Positions 1 to 8,775 are shown, counted from the stretch's first letter. The stretch is 64,000 bases of DNA from Elusimicrobium minutum Pei191 (GCF_000020145.1 NC_010644.1:682001-746000), one strand, 5' to 3'. The notes: generated from the letters alone by a model not told the origin. Numbers and translations: made by a program.

Positions 1-1050
1 TATCCCAACGCGTCTTCTGATAATCCAATATACCTGCAGCCCGGAGAGTACGGGTATACTCCAAATCCTGAGGATGATTGGGGATATGGTGACAATTGGT
101 ATAGATTTGGCAAAACACCTACGTGCGACACTTCAAAAACAGACCAACAGATATGTGATTCTAACTGTAGCGGCAGTTCATGCAACTATAAATGTATAGT
201 GAATAAAACTGTACCTAGTTGTCCTTCTGCAAGGTACAAATACTGTTGGGGAAAATGCTCCCCCACAAGATTTACATGCCAAAATTCAGCCGGCAGCGGG
301 GTTATGTTAACTTGTTCAGCTGGTTCGGGCAGCGGATATTATTCCAGGAAAGTTACTTGTTGCGGTTCGGCTTCATGTTCCGCCCCTCAGGTGGATGTAA
401 GCGGAGTATGCAAAACACCGTGCGGTTCAACATGCCCTTCAGGCCAAAAAAAATCAGGGATGCAATATTCTGAAGACGGAGCCTGTTGTGTAGCTAAAAC
501 AGCTTGCCCTGCTACCTGCCCTTCCGGACAGGATAGGACAGGCGTTGCTTACACTGAAGACGGCGCCTGCTGTCAGGCTAAAAAATTAAAAGTATCTCAT
601 GGCGTTACTGAAGGCATACAAACCTGCGCTACTGATGAAATAGTCAATACGTCTATGTGCAGCAACACAGTTATAAAAATATGTAACGGCACTGTTTCAG
701 AAGGGCTGCCCCGTTTTGCAAGCGGCGATATAAAAGCTAAAGCCTGCACAGCCCGTACAAACGCGGAATGCAGCAACGCACGTTATTACCAAGGGCAGGT
801 TTCGGATGTTTGTAACGGCTATTTATCCTCTTTATATCCGCCGTGTTCTTCAGATTTCAGCACTATGTGCGATAATAAATATGAAGGATACAGATGCACA
901 GAAAGTACTTCTTTGCAAAACCAAAACGGCGTGTGGATGCAGCAATGCGCTATTAACGGATCATGTATAAATACCCCTTATGGATATATAGATATGTATT
1001 CATACGGTGAAAACAGAGTAGGTATATGGTACGCTGAGTGCGTGTATTAA
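1..1050 (+). CDS. Cys-rich exported protein, 5' end outside window
   Basis: The reading frame is open from base 1 to the stop at 1050, so 349 residues are visible and the true start lies upstream. The GTG at 199 is an internal codon, not a supported start. About 34 cysteines occur in the visible part. A Cys-rich unit is repeated twice in tandem (about 416-507 and 506-580), with the pattern C-x3-C-P-S-G-Q, then G-x-x-Y, then E-D-G-A-C-C. Such cysteine density implies an exported, disulfide-bonded protein. It could be the variable tail of a pilin-like protein, since similar genes occur elsewhere in the window, but the N-terminus that would decide this is missing. No known family is recognised. 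It ends at a strong terminator shared with the convergent gene. Confidence 0.75.
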   Translation, partial: YPNASSDNPIYLQPGEYGYTPNPEDDWGYGDNWYRFGKTPTCDTSKTDQQICDSNCSGSSCNYKCIVNKTVPSCPSARYKYCWGKCSPTRFTCQNSAGSGVMLTCSAGSGSGYYSRKVTCCGSASCSAPQVDVSGVCKTPCGSTCPSGQKKSGMQYSEDGACCVAKTACPATCPSGQDRTGVAYTEDGACCQAKKLKVSHGVTEGIQTCATDEIVNTSMCSNTVIKICNGTVSEGLPRFASGDIKAKACTARTNAECSNARYYQGQVSDVCNGYLSSLYPPCSSDFSTMCDNKYEGYRCTESTSLQNQNGVWMQQCAINGSCINTPYGYIDMYSYGENRVGIWYAECVY

Positions 1051-1080
1051 CAAGCGGTATAAAGAATAATAAGTTTTATA

Positions 1081-1121
1081 AACAACAACATCCCCCGACT
1101 ATGCCGGGGGATGTTGTTGTT
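1081..1121. terminator. Bidirectional intrinsic terminator
   Basis: A perfect 17-bp stem (1081-1097 with 1105-1121) has a 7-nt loop and a T-rich tract on each side. It lies between two convergent genes and can end both transcripts. Confidence 0.9.
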
Positions 1122-1127
1122 TTAGTT

Positions 1128-1928
1128 TTAAAAAGCTTTGTTTAATTTTGCTTTAACCCAGGCAAAATAATGTTTTCTTTCAATAGTTATTCTTTTTATA
1201 GGAGCTTCTGTATTAAGCGGCAGTTCATTAATGCCCGGAACTCCGCAAAATAAAAATTTGTAGCCTGATTTAAAAACAAGTTCCCGCGTGCGCGCGCTTG
1301 GCTGTGTTTCGCCGGGGGGGAGAAAGGCGTAAATTTCTTTGCCGAACTTTTGCTCAAACCTGAACTTGCTTTCTTTTATTTCATGTTCAGCTTCTTCGTA
1401 GGAAGCGTTTTTTAAATTCTTATGCGATAACGAGTGTGACCCAAACCCTACTAAACCTGATTCTAAAAGTTCTTTTATTTGCGTGGAGGTAAGCATATCT
1501 TGCCATAATTCTTTGGACGAGTTTTGCCATAAGTTGTATTTATCAATAGCGTCAAAAACAAAAAATATATTCGCTTTAGCTTTTTTTTGTTTAAGAATAT
1601 CAAGAAGCAGGCAATTGTTTTTAAGGCCGTCATTAAAGGTTATTAACAGCGGTTTTGAAGGCATTTGTGCTGCGCCGTTTTGTATTTCATTCAAATCGTC
1701 AAACGTAAGCGTAGTATAGCCTTGCGATAAAATATAATCAAGCTGTTTTTCAAAAACTTCTTTTTCTGTCCAGTTTTGTTTAAATTTTGATTTTTTAGGA
1801 GGTTTGCCTATATTATGGTAGCTTAAAACAAGAAGGCCCGTTTTTTTCTTTTCCCACCATTTAAAACGCAGCGTATAGCAAAATGCGGAGGCGGTTATAA
1901 AAATTAAAATATAAGCGTATATTGGCAT
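1128..1928 (-). CDS. Polysaccharide deacetylase-like (NodB fold) membrane-anchored protein
   Basis: The 266-residue protein begins with an N-terminal transmembrane helix (about residues 3-20), followed by a NodB-type domain. NodB enzymes remove N-acetyl groups from sugars of envelope polysaccharides. Motif 1 is normally TFDDG but reads TFNDG here, so the residue that usually acts as catalytic base is Asn. The metal-binding His motif is present as HSLSH. The usual R-x-P motif is replaced by a PPGETQ stretch. The gene starts 3 bp after the glycosyltransferase stop, so the two are one operon and probably act on the same glycan. The D-to-N change may mean weak or no deacetylase activity; the fold assignment is firmer than the activity. 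Confidence 0.8.
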   Translation of the reverse strand: MPIYAYILIFITASAFCYTLRFKWWEKKKTGLLVLSYHNIGKPPKKSKFKQNWTEKEVFEKQLDYILSQGYTTLTFDDLNEIQNGAAQMPSKPLLITFNDGLKNNCLLLDILKQKKAKANIFFVFDAIDKYNLWQNSSKELWQDMLTSTQIKELLESGLVGFGSHSLSHKNLKNASYEEAEHEIKESKFRFEQKFGKEIYAFLPPGETQPSARTRELVFKSGYKFLFCGVPGINELPLNTEAPIKRITIERKHYFAWVKAKLNKAF

Positions 1929-1931
1929 AAA

Positions 1932-2954
1932 TTAAGGTGCTGTATGTATTGAATGCAACAGTCTTTCAAAATTTTCAAAAGCTCTTTGCGGCGTTATTAA
2001 AGCCATGCATTCAGGCGTGCAGCCTTTCTCATTAACAGGGCAAAGCCTTTCATCGTGCGGTGTAAGCACGGCGTGGCCTTTGCCGTAAGGCGCCCAGCGT
2101 TCGGGCAGGCAGCCTTTTGTATTAGGGTAAAAAGAAAGGGTTTTCTTGCCCAGTGCCGTGGCTATATGCAAAGGACCTGTTGAATTTGAAATAAAAATTT
2201 TACACTGGTTTATAACGGCTATAAATTGTGAAAGCGTAATATCGTCCGTCAAAACCAAAGGCTTAAAAGGTTTACATAAACCGGCGGTTTCAGTAAGCAG
2301 TTCCTGCTCTGCGGCGGCGCCGGTAAGCATAACCTTTACTTCGGGGTGTTTTGCCATAATTTCACGCACCAGCATTGCATAATTGGGTAAAGGCCATCTA
2401 GCGGCCGAGCCTTTTGATCCCGGGTGCACCATGACGGTTATGTCCCTTCTGCCTATGCCGAATTTTTCCTGCAAATAATCTTTGGCTTTAATATCATCTT
2501 TTCTGGGTACATAAATTTTGGGCTTTGCGGGATGGTAATAAACAAATAAAGGTTTTAAAAGGTCAAGGTTATATTCCGCCTCGTGCTTTAAATCTTTGGA
2601 GCGGTGCTGCCTTATCCTTTTTGTTAAAAGTACAGCCCATATTTTAGATACGGGGCCTATTCTTACCGATATTCTGGCTAAAAATGTAAGCCAGGCGACA
2701 AAAGTGTTAAGGAAAAAAATTATGGCGACGTCAAATTTTTTAGCTCTTATTTCGGCTAAAGTTTTAAAAAAAGATTTTACTGTTATAATTTCGTCTATTT
2801 CGGGATTGTTTTTTATAACATCCGCCGCATAAGCGGAAACAAGCACGGCGATATACGCATGCGGGAAATTTTTCCTAAGCACGGAGATCGACGGGGTTAT
2901 TGAAATTAAATCGCCTATTCGGTCAGTTCTTATAAGCAAAAACTTTTTTTGCAT
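1932..2954 (-). CDS. Glycosyltransferase family 9 (ADP-heptose:LPS heptosyltransferase-like)
   Basis: A 340-residue GT9 protein. The N-terminus LLIRTDRIGDL matches the family's acceptor-side Rossmann start. The C-terminal half has the donor-site block with HPGSKG and the ISNSTGPLHIATALG motif typical of RfaC/RfaF enzymes. These enzymes transfer ADP-heptose, or related sugars, to the LPS inner core at the cytoplasmic face of the inner membrane. Length is normal for the family. It is the first gene of a two-gene unit with the deacetylase-like gene. No clear Shine-Dalgarno sequence precedes the ATG. The exact acceptor cannot be read from sequence, so no symbol is given. Confidence 0.9.
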   Translation of the reverse strand: MQKKFLLIRTDRIGDLISITPSISVLRKNFPHAYIAVLVSAYAADVIKNNPEIDEIITVKSFFKTLAEIRAKKFDVAIIFFLNTFVAWLTFLARISVRIGPVSKIWAVLLTKRIRQHRSKDLKHEAEYNLDLLKPLFVYYHPAKPKIYVPRKDDIKAKDYLQEKFGIGRRDITVMVHPGSKGSAARWPLPNYAMLVREIMAKHPEVKVMLTGAAAEQELLTETAGLCKPFKPLVLTDDITLSQFIAVINQCKIFISNSTGPLHIATALGKKTLSFYPNTKGCLPERWAPYGKGHAVLTPHDERLCPVNEKGCTPECMALITPQRAFENFERLLHSIHTAP

Positions 2955-3040
2955 AATGAAATTATTTTACCATTTTTAATACGCCGCTGCTTTAACGTAC
3001 GGCATATTTACCCAGCGGGGATTGTATGTTTTTAATTAAA

Positions 3041-3068
3041 TACGGGGCTTTGCCGCTAAAGCCCCGTA
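3041..3068 (-). terminator. Terminator hairpin downstream of the CorC/HlyC gene
   Basis: An 11-bp perfect stem (3041-3051 with 3058-3068) with a 6-nt loop, followed on the minus strand by an AT-rich tract. It lies 28 bp after the stop of the minus-strand gene. Confidence 0.7.
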
Positions 3069-3095
3069 AAAGGTGATAAGGTTTTAGTGTGATTA

Positions 3096-4418
3096 TTAAA
3101 ATTCCGGATCTTTTGTTACCATAACTTCCATCATTTTATGTCTGCGGAATTTGCGCGGTTCCATTATCATGCCGTCGGCCAAAATCCGGTCGTTGGTAAA
3201 TATAGGGCGGCCGAGTTTCTTTTTGGCCCATTCCTCAACAGTAATTTCGTAAGGCATATTAGCCGACGCTATTAAATCAAGCTCTTCGTAAATATCTCTC
3301 ATTTTTGAAGTCGCGCTTGCCACTATACCGCTGCCGAACTTGCGTATATAGGAGGGGAAGTAATCGTACTCATCCTCAATTTCGCCTACAAGCTCCTCAA
3401 AAATATCCTCAAGCGTGATTATGCCCGTAATAGTTTTATCCGCCTGTTCATTATCATCAATAACAAGGCTTATATGCTGGTGCTCGCGCGTCATTCTTTG
3501 CAGTGCGGTTGAAATCATTGTGTCGCCGTCTAAACGCATGATGGGGCGCATGATTGAACGGGCTGTTGTTTCTTTTCCGCTCGAAATTTTTGTTGAAAAG
3601 AAAATATCTTTAAAATTTAAATATCCTATTATAGTTTGCCTGTCGTCTTCAACATCGCATACGGGAAACCTGGTATGCATATCCAAATGCGCTTTTATAA
3701 GAGTTTGGGAAATATTATCATTAGCGTATAAAACGTAAACCTGGTCTATAGGCAGTTGTATTTCTTTAATTTTGCGCACGTTAAACATGGCCGACGCAAG
3801 CACTATTTTTTCCTCGGTTTTGCCGAATAATCTTGAGGATGATGCTATCGCGGTAGCCGCCCTTAAATCTTCCATAGCGGCTTTTTGCACGGCTTTAGGG
3901 TCATTGGCGGAGTGATGGGAAATACTTTTCTTAGTTAAACGCCCGACAATAGCTTCCATAAGCCTTACTAACGGAAACATTATTTTGTAAGCCACTCTCA
4001 TTACCGGTGAAAGGGTTAAAACCACAAATTCTTTGTTTTTAATAGCGAATGTTTTTGGCGTAAGCTCCGCGAAGACAATGGTTACAAAACTTAAAGGAAT
4101 AACAACTAAAAGTACGGACAAGGAGTCCGCCAAACGTTTAGATATGTTAAATGCGTTTTGGAGTATGGGGGATAAAGCCTCATCAGAGCTGGCCCCGCCC
4201 GCAGCCGCAGCTAAAGCGCCTACAAGCGTTATGCCTATCTGTACTACGGCGAAGCTGCCTTCAATGTGGTCCTTCATAAAAAGGGCCGAGGCCGCGCCTT
4301 TTCTGTTTTCCTGCGCTAAAATTGATAATTTTGTTCTTGAAACGGAAGCCAAGGCCATTTCATACGCAGCTAGAAGGGCGTTTAAGATTAACATCAGTAT
4401 TATTACTATTAGGACCAT
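3096..4418 (-). CDS. CorC/HlyC-family membrane protein (CNNM + CBS pair)
   Basis: A 440-residue protein with the order expected for the hemolysin C/CorC family. The N-terminal CNNM/DUF21 membrane region has about four helices and the motif ELTPKTFAIKN. A pair of CBS domains follows in the middle (about 210-345). The C-terminal CorC_HlyC domain holds the acidic stretch LVGEIEDEYD. Members are linked to divalent cation (Mg, Co) efflux or homeostasis at the inner membrane; older 'hemolysin' names are not informative. The N-terminus MVLIVIILMLILNALLAAYE is a typical start for the family. It is transcribed alone, divergently from rnhB. Confidence 0.9.
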   Translation of the reverse strand: MVLIVIILMLILNALLAAYEMALASVSRTKLSILAQENRKGAASALFMKDHIEGSFAVVQIGITLVGALAAAAGGASSDEALSPILQNAFNISKRLADSLSVLLVVIPLSFVTIVFAELTPKTFAIKNKEFVVLTLSPVMRVAYKIMFPLVRLMEAIVGRLTKKSISHHSANDPKAVQKAAMEDLRAATAIASSSRLFGKTEEKIVLASAMFNVRKIKEIQLPIDQVYVLYANDNISQTLIKAHLDMHTRFPVCDVEDDRQTIIGYLNFKDIFFSTKISSGKETTARSIMRPIMRLDGDTMISTALQRMTREHQHISLVIDDNEQADKTITGIITLEDIFEELVGEIEDEYDYFPSYIRKFGSGIVASATSKMRDIYEELDLIASANMPYEITVEEWAKKKLGRPIFTNDRILADGMIMEPRKFRRHKMMEVMVTKDPEF

Positions 4419-4500
4419 ATATATATAATACCAAAAAATAAAAGATTATTTAGGCGCGGAGGGTGTTTGTCCGAGCGCTTAAATTTTATATCATTACTTT

Positions 4501-5133
4501 ATGAATGAACTGCAACGCTTTGATTGTGAGATACTGCAAAAAAATTCCTGCGCTTTAATAGGCATTGATGAAGCAGGCCGCGGCCCGCTTGCCGGCCCGG
4601 TGGTTGCGTGCGCCGTATGTGCGCCTAAAGAAATTTACCATTTATTTGAAGACGTTAACGACAGCAAAAAACTTACCGATGTTAAAAGAGAAAAGATTTA
4701 TGCCCGTATTAACGGGTATAAAATAGCTTATGGCGTAGGGTTCGCCTCGGCCAAAGAAATAGACGAAATAAATATTTTACAGGCTACATTTTTAGCTATG
4801 AGAAGGGCCTGCCAAAAGTTTTTAGATATTAATGAAGCTCTTGCTTTGGTTGACGGCAACCATAAAATAAAAGATTTTCTTTTGCCGCAGCAGACGGTAA
4901 TTGACGGCGACGCAAAATCCTTTAGCATAGCCATGGCAAGCGTTATAGCCAAAGTTCACAGGGACAGATATATGCGTAAAGCGCATGAACTTTACCCCGT
5001 TTACGGTTTTGACGGGCACAAAGGTTACGGCAGCGGTAAACATATAGCCGCAATTAAAGAGCATGGCCCGTGTAAAGAACATCGTATGACTTTTGCTCCT
5101 TTAAAAAATTTAAACCAGTTAGAGTTTCTATGA
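4501..5133 (+). CDS. rnhB: Ribonuclease HII
   Basis: A 210-residue protein with the RNase HII signature GIDEAGRGPLAGPVV near residue 21, which supplies the first Asp and Glu of the active site. Further conserved acidic residues lie in the VDGNHKI and VIDGDAKS regions. The enzyme nicks RNA in RNA-DNA hybrids and removes ribonucleotides misincorporated in DNA. It is the first gene of a tight run: its stop overlaps the yraN start by 4 bp (ATGA). Length is normal and the assignment is secure. Confidence 0.95.
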   Translation: MNELQRFDCEILQKNSCALIGIDEAGRGPLAGPVVACAVCAPKEIYHLFEDVNDSKKLTDVKREKIYARINGYKIAYGVGFASAKEIDEINILQATFLAMRRACQKFLDINEALALVDGNHKIKDFLLPQQTVIDGDAKSFSIAMASVIAKVHRDRYMRKAHELYPVYGFDGHKGYGSGKHIAAIKEHGPCKEHRMTFAPLKNLNQLEFL

Positions 5134-5498
5134 ATAAACTTGGCGTTGAATCGGAAAATGCTGCTGCGAATTTCCTTAAAAAAAACGGTTATAAAATAAT
5201 AGCCCGTAATTATGCCGTACAAACAGGCGAGGTTGACATAATAGCTTCGCAAGGCGGTTTATTAAAACAAAAAACGCTTGTGTTTATTGAGGTAAAAGGG
5301 CGCGCTTATAAGGCGTATGGCGGGCCTTTGGCAGCGGTAACAAAAGCTAAGCAAAATAAAATAATTTCCGCGGCGACTATATATGTTAAAGAAAATTTCC
5401 CAAAATTTGATAGTATAAGGTTTGACGTTGTAACTGTAGTAGACGGAAAAATTGAGCATATAGAAAATGCTTTTATACCACAGAGAGGAACTTTATGA
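5130..5498 (+). CDS. yraN: YraN family protein (UPF0102, endonuclease-like fold)
   Basis: A 122-residue protein with the YraN pattern: G-x-x-x-E-x-x-A-A near the N-terminus, then GEVDIIA and VFIEVKGR. These correspond to the D...ExK core of a restriction-endonuclease-like fold. The family very often follows rnhB, as here. Its function is unproven, with roles in DNA processing suggested. It overlaps the upstream stop by 4 bp and its own stop overlaps the next start by 4 bp, indicating translational coupling. Confidence 0.9.
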   Translation: MNKLGVESENAAANFLKKNGYKIIARNYAVQTGEVDIIASQGGLLKQKTLVFIEVKGRAYKAYGGPLAAVTKAKQNKIISAATIYVKENFPKFDSIRFDVVTVVDGKIEHIENAFIPQRGTL

Positions 5499-6316
5499 GC
5501 CAATTAGCCAAAGTGAGAAAGATAACAGCGTTTATTAACAAAAAAACAAAAAATTTTAAACCCGAAATAGCTTTAATTACAGGCAGCGGGCTTGCGGGCA
5601 GCGTGCCTGAACTTAAAAACAAAACAGTAATTCCTTATAAAAATATACCTGATTTTTTAAACAGCACCGTTTCGGGCCACAGCGGCAATTTAATTTTCGG
5701 TACATATAAAGGCAAAAAATTAATGGTTATGCAGGGCCGTTTTCACTATTACGAAGGACATTGTATTAAAGATATAGCCTTAGCTCCGCGCGTAATGGGC
5801 ATGCTCGGCGTTAAAACTTTAATGGTATCGGCGGCGGTAGGGTCAATTAACGCTAAACTTACGCCAGGTTCTTTAGCAGTGTTATCTGACCATATTAACC
5901 TTATGGCAACAAACCCGCTTATCGGTAATTATGACCCGGCTTTCGGGCAGATGTTTGTTGATTTAAGTGAAGCGTATGATAAAAAACTTGTTAAATTAAT
6001 TTCGTCAAAAGCTAAAAAATTAAAAATTAATAACGCCCCCGCCGTTTATATCGCGGTTACGGGCCCTAATTTTGAAACCCCTTCCGAAATTAAAGCTTTT
6101 AGAACTTTAGGCGCCGATGTCGTAGGTATGTCCGTTGTGCATGAGGTTATAGCCTCCAGGCAGGCGGGCATAAAAGTTTGCGGTTGCGCCTGGGTAACAA
6201 ACCTGGCAAGCGGAATAAGTAAAACGCCGCTCAGCCACGCGGAAACGCTTTCGGAAACTAAAAAAATTGAAGGCAAATTTAAAACCCTTCTTGAAAACGT
6301 TATACCTGAAATGTAG
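5495..6316 (+). CDS. punA: Purine nucleoside phosphorylase, PunA/XapA type
   Basis: A 273-residue protein matching the trimeric PNP family: TGSGL near the start for phosphate binding, SGHSGNL, the family motif MQGRFHYYEGH, and the base-binding TGPNFETPSE and VGMSVVHE. It cleaves purine nucleosides with phosphate to free base and ribose-1-phosphate in the cytosol, for purine salvage. The start overlaps the yraN stop in an ATGA, so the three genes rnhB-yraN-punA are coupled. Exact preference (guanosine/inosine versus xanthosine) cannot be told. Confidence 0.92.
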   Translation: MSQLAKVRKITAFINKKTKNFKPEIALITGSGLAGSVPELKNKTVIPYKNIPDFLNSTVSGHSGNLIFGTYKGKKLMVMQGRFHYYEGHCIKDIALAPRVMGMLGVKTLMVSAAVGSINAKLTPGSLAVLSDHINLMATNPLIGNYDPAFGQMFVDLSEAYDKKLVKLISSKAKKLKINNAPAVYIAVTGPNFETPSEIKAFRTLGADVVGMSVVHEVIASRQAGIKVCGCAWVTNLASGISKTPLSHAETLSETKKIEGKFKTLLENVIPEM

Positions 6317-6324
6317 GAGATTTT

Positions 6325-6927
6325 ATGAAAAAACTTATAATATTTTTATCCGTTTGTATATTGGGGGCGTGCGCTTCTTTACCGCTGCCCACTTCAAGCG
6401 AATATGTGGCCAGGGGTGAAGGTTACCACAGGGACGGCAAACTTGAAAAGGCCGTTAAATCTTTTGACAAGGCTGTTAAAATCAACCCTGGCAACGCGGC
6501 GGCTTACGCCTCACGCGGGGCGGCATATTTTTATATGCAAGATTATGAAAAAGCGTCCGAAGATTTTATTAAAGCTATTGATATTGACCCGGCTAATGTG
6601 GCGGCTTATTCCGCTTTGGGAGCTTCTATGGCCGCACTGGGGGAAAATGAAAAGGCGCTTTTCTTTATCTCAAAAGCGCTTGAAAATAAACCCGATAACC
6701 CCGAATCTTTGCTTTCAAGAGGCAGCATTTTTTTCGCTATGGAAATGTACTCTGACGCTGTAAGGGATTTTAGCCGTGTAATAGAGTTAAGGCCTTGCGT
6801 TGACGCTTTTATCGCGAGGGCGGAGGCTTTTAAAGCTCTCGGGTATAACGATTATGCGGAAATTGACATACAGTCCGCCAAATCGGGCCGTTACCCTATG
6901 CATTTAAATTCTTTGGTAAATTACTGA
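6325..6927 (+). CDS. TPR-repeat lipoprotein
   Basis: A 200-residue protein with a lipoprotein signal peptide. The lipobox is LGAC, giving Cys at about residue 15. About four tetratricopeptide repeats follow, from residue 27 to about 180, with the pattern A-x-x-x-x-G and A-x-x-x-F-x-K-A-I-x-x-x-P. TPR lipoproteins usually act as envelope scaffolds. It starts 8 bp after the phosphorylase stop behind the Shine-Dalgarno TAGGAG, so it belongs to the rnhB operon. A bidirectional terminator follows. The specific partner is unknown. Confidence 0.85.
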   Translation: MKKLIIFLSVCILGACASLPLPTSSEYVARGEGYHRDGKLEKAVKSFDKAVKINPGNAAAYASRGAAYFYMQDYEKASEDFIKAIDIDPANVAAYSALGASMAALGENEKALFFISKALENKPDNPESLLSRGSIFFAMEMYSDAVRDFSRVIELRPCVDAFIARAEAFKALGYNDYAEIDIQSAKSGRYPMHLNSLVNY

Positions 6928-6940
6928 TTATAAAACAAAA

Positions 6941-6972
6941 AAATACCGCCCGTTTAAAAACGGGCGGTATTT
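6941..6972. terminator. Bidirectional intrinsic terminator
   Basis: A perfect 12-bp stem (6941-6952 with 6961-6972), with an 8-nt loop and A- and T-runs on the two sides. It separates convergent lipoprotein genes. Confidence 0.9.
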
Positions 6973-6987
6973 TTTTACGTATAAATT

Positions 6988-7320
6988 TTATTTATACTTT
7001 GCTGTTGCTTGTTCAAGGTAAGATTTTGCAGCGTCAATACCTCTTTTAATATCGTAGTTTGTAGGGTCAAGCTTTTCGCCTTCTTCCCAAACTTTTAAGG
7101 CGCCTTTATAATCGGCTGCATTAAAAAGTCTTAAACCTTCGATATATTTCTGTTCGGCCGCCGCTTTGTTAGGGTCAACAACGACTTCCTGAACTTTAAT
7201 TTCTTCAACCTCAACAACCTGCTGAGGCATTTCTTCCGCTTCGGTTTTTTTGTTGCCGCCGCAGGCGATAACAAGAGCTGAACCTAAAGCGAGTACTGAT
7301 AATATTGCTATTTTTTTCAT
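6988..7320 (-). CDS. Small TPR-like lipoprotein
   Basis: A 110-residue protein with a lipobox VIAC (Cys about residue 20) after a short hydrophobic signal. An acidic linker rich in Glu and Val follows (about 26-50), then one TPR-like helix pair (about 55-105, with YIEGLRLFNAADYKGAL). The minus-strand Shine-Dalgarno AAGAGGA precedes the ATG. It is a single gene with its own likely promoter at 7343-7380 and shares a terminator with the convergent TPR lipoprotein. It is probably anchored in the envelope; its role is unknown. Confidence 0.8.
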   Translation of the reverse strand: MKKIAILSVLALGSALVIACGGNKKTEAEEMPQQVVEVEEIKVQEVVVDPNKAAAEQKYIEGLRLFNAADYKGALKVWEEGEKLDPTNYDIKRGIDAAKSYLEQATAKYK

Positions 7321-7342
7321 ATTCGTCCTCTTCTTTTTTACG

Positions 7343-7380
7343 TATACTTTAGTATATCAAAAAAAACGTTTTAAAGTAAA
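7343..7380 (-). promoter_or_regulatory. Likely sigma70-type promoter with palindromic -10
   Basis: On the minus strand TTTACT (7380-7375) and TATACT (7356-7351) are 18 bp apart, placing a start about 20 nt before the lipoprotein ATG. The -10 is half of a palindrome TATACT-TT-AGTATA (7343-7356). A similar palindrome occurs at 11099-11113. Confidence 0.55.
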
Positions 7381-7398
7381 TTTAAAAAACCTGCGGTT

Positions 7399-7897
7399 TT
7401 AATCAAGAAAGTGATAAATTGTGGCGCCGGCCACGCTTACTTCTTTTCCGTCTATCGCTTTACATGCTCTTGCGCCCCTTTCAGTTTTGGAAATACATCT
7501 GTGATTATTTTTCACCGCGGTTGAAAGCCTTATTCCGTATTGGAGCGAAGGATCATTTGTTATATGGCAATAGGTGTATCCTTTGCTGCTTCTGATGGAG
7601 CAAAATTGTTTATCATTTATTTTTACGCAATTTGTATTGCGCCCGCCTTCAACGCAGGCATACTGGGCTTGGCCTGAAGGCAGCCGCTATGTCAAGAGCT
7701 TCCCAATCGCCGCTGGTAATTGCCGTGTTGTAAAAAATATCTGTTCTGAGCGTCTTTTGCCGTTTTTGCCATTATAACCAAAGCTGATATTCTGCTTTTA
7801 TTAACGGCTTTTGTATATTGGAGTACGGCTATAGCGGCGAGTATGCCTATAATTAAAACAATTACCAAAAGTTTTATTAAAGTAAACGCTTTTTCAT
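7399..7897 (-). pseudogene. Type IV pilin-like gene with at least three frameshifts
   Basis: Read on the minus strand from the ATG at 7897, the DNA encodes in pieces a complete prepilin-like protein. The N-terminus ...[20 protein letters not shown] is only in frame if one A is added to the five-A run after the start; the intact homologue at 36055 has six. A second shift occurs at about 7700, before SGDWEALDIA. A third, at about 7680, precedes QAQYACVEGGRNTNCV. The last frame then runs to a TAA at 7401-7399, ending TIYHFLD. The conserved Glu at +5 of the mature pilin is Lys here. Since E5 is needed for pilus assembly in the family, the gene is dead on two counts. It fills most of the gap before folP. 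Confidence 0.85.
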
Positions 7898-7972
7898 ATT
7901 TAATATTTATATCATTTTATATTTTGTATTTCAAATATAGCGGCGGGCTTTTTAAAAAGGTATTATATATAT

Positions 7973-8749
7973 ATGAAAAAACCGCTTATTATGGGCATTT
8001 TAAACGTTACGCCCGACTCTTTTTTTGACGGCGGCAAAACCGCCGATCCTTTTGTCCGAGCTTCTAAACTTATTGAAGAAGGCGCCGATATAATTGATAT
8101 AGGGGGGGAATCTACCCGTCCGGGCGCGGAACCTGTTAGTTTTGAGGATGAAAAAAAGCGCGTAATACCTGTTTTAAAGCAAATTAAAGCGGCTTACCCT
8201 AAAATAACCATATCCATAGATACCTATAAACCCAAAATAGCTAAGCTGGCAGTTGAAGAAGGCGCCGATATTATTAATGACCCCAGCGGTCTTGCTGATC
8301 CTGTTATGGCGGACATAGCCGCCTCTTCAGATACAAAACTTGTTGTTATGCACACAAGAGGCACTCCGCAAAATATGGATAAGTTAACTGAGTATGCGGA
8401 CATCGTTGCCGATATTAAAAACTTTTTTGAAAAAAAAATACAAGAGTGCGCAAGAGAAGGCCTGCACACGGATAATATTATTTTAGACCCCGGTTTCGGT
8501 TTTGCAAAAAATAAAGAGCAAAACTTTTTGCTTCTTAAAAACATAAGCTATTACAAAAGTCTGGGGCTTCCTTTGCTTATAGGACTTAGCAGAAAAAAAT
8601 TCTTAGCTAAAGAAGGCGATACCCCGGCCGACAGGCTTGAAGCTACACTGTCAGCCAATTTGTATGCCGCCATGAACGGGGCCGATATATTAAGAGTGCA
8701 TGACGTGGCCGAAACCATTAAAATATTGGAAAAAATTCCTGTTAGTTAA
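7973..8749 (+). CDS. folP: Dihydropteroate synthase
   Basis: A 258-residue protein with both DHPS signatures: GILNVTPDSFFDGG at the N-terminus and DIGGESTRPGAEPV at about residue 43. Pterin-site motifs DPGFGFAK and GLSRKKF follow. It condenses 6-hydroxymethyl-dihydropterin pyrophosphate with p-aminobenzoate to give dihydropteroate in folate synthesis. It is convergent with folE, which makes the pterin precursor, and the two share a terminator. Length is normal. A GG-containing but weak Shine-Dalgarno sequence lies upstream. Confidence 0.95.
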   Translation: MKKPLIMGILNVTPDSFFDGGKTADPFVRASKLIEEGADIIDIGGESTRPGAEPVSFEDEKKRVIPVLKQIKAAYPKITISIDTYKPKIAKLAVEEGADIINDPSGLADPVMADIAASSDTKLVVMHTRGTPQNMDKLTEYADIVADIKNFFEKKIQECAREGLHTDNIILDPGFGFAKNKEQNFLLLKNISYYKSLGLPLLIGLSRKKFLAKEGDTPADRLEATLSANLYAAMNGADILRVHDVAETIKILEKIPVS

Positions 8750-8775
8750 ACAGGTTTGATGTTTTGCTGAAAATA

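Noticed and set aside
199-201. GTG at 199 as start of the Cys-rich protein
   Set aside because: The frame is open and Cys-rich back to base 1, with no ribosome site at 199.
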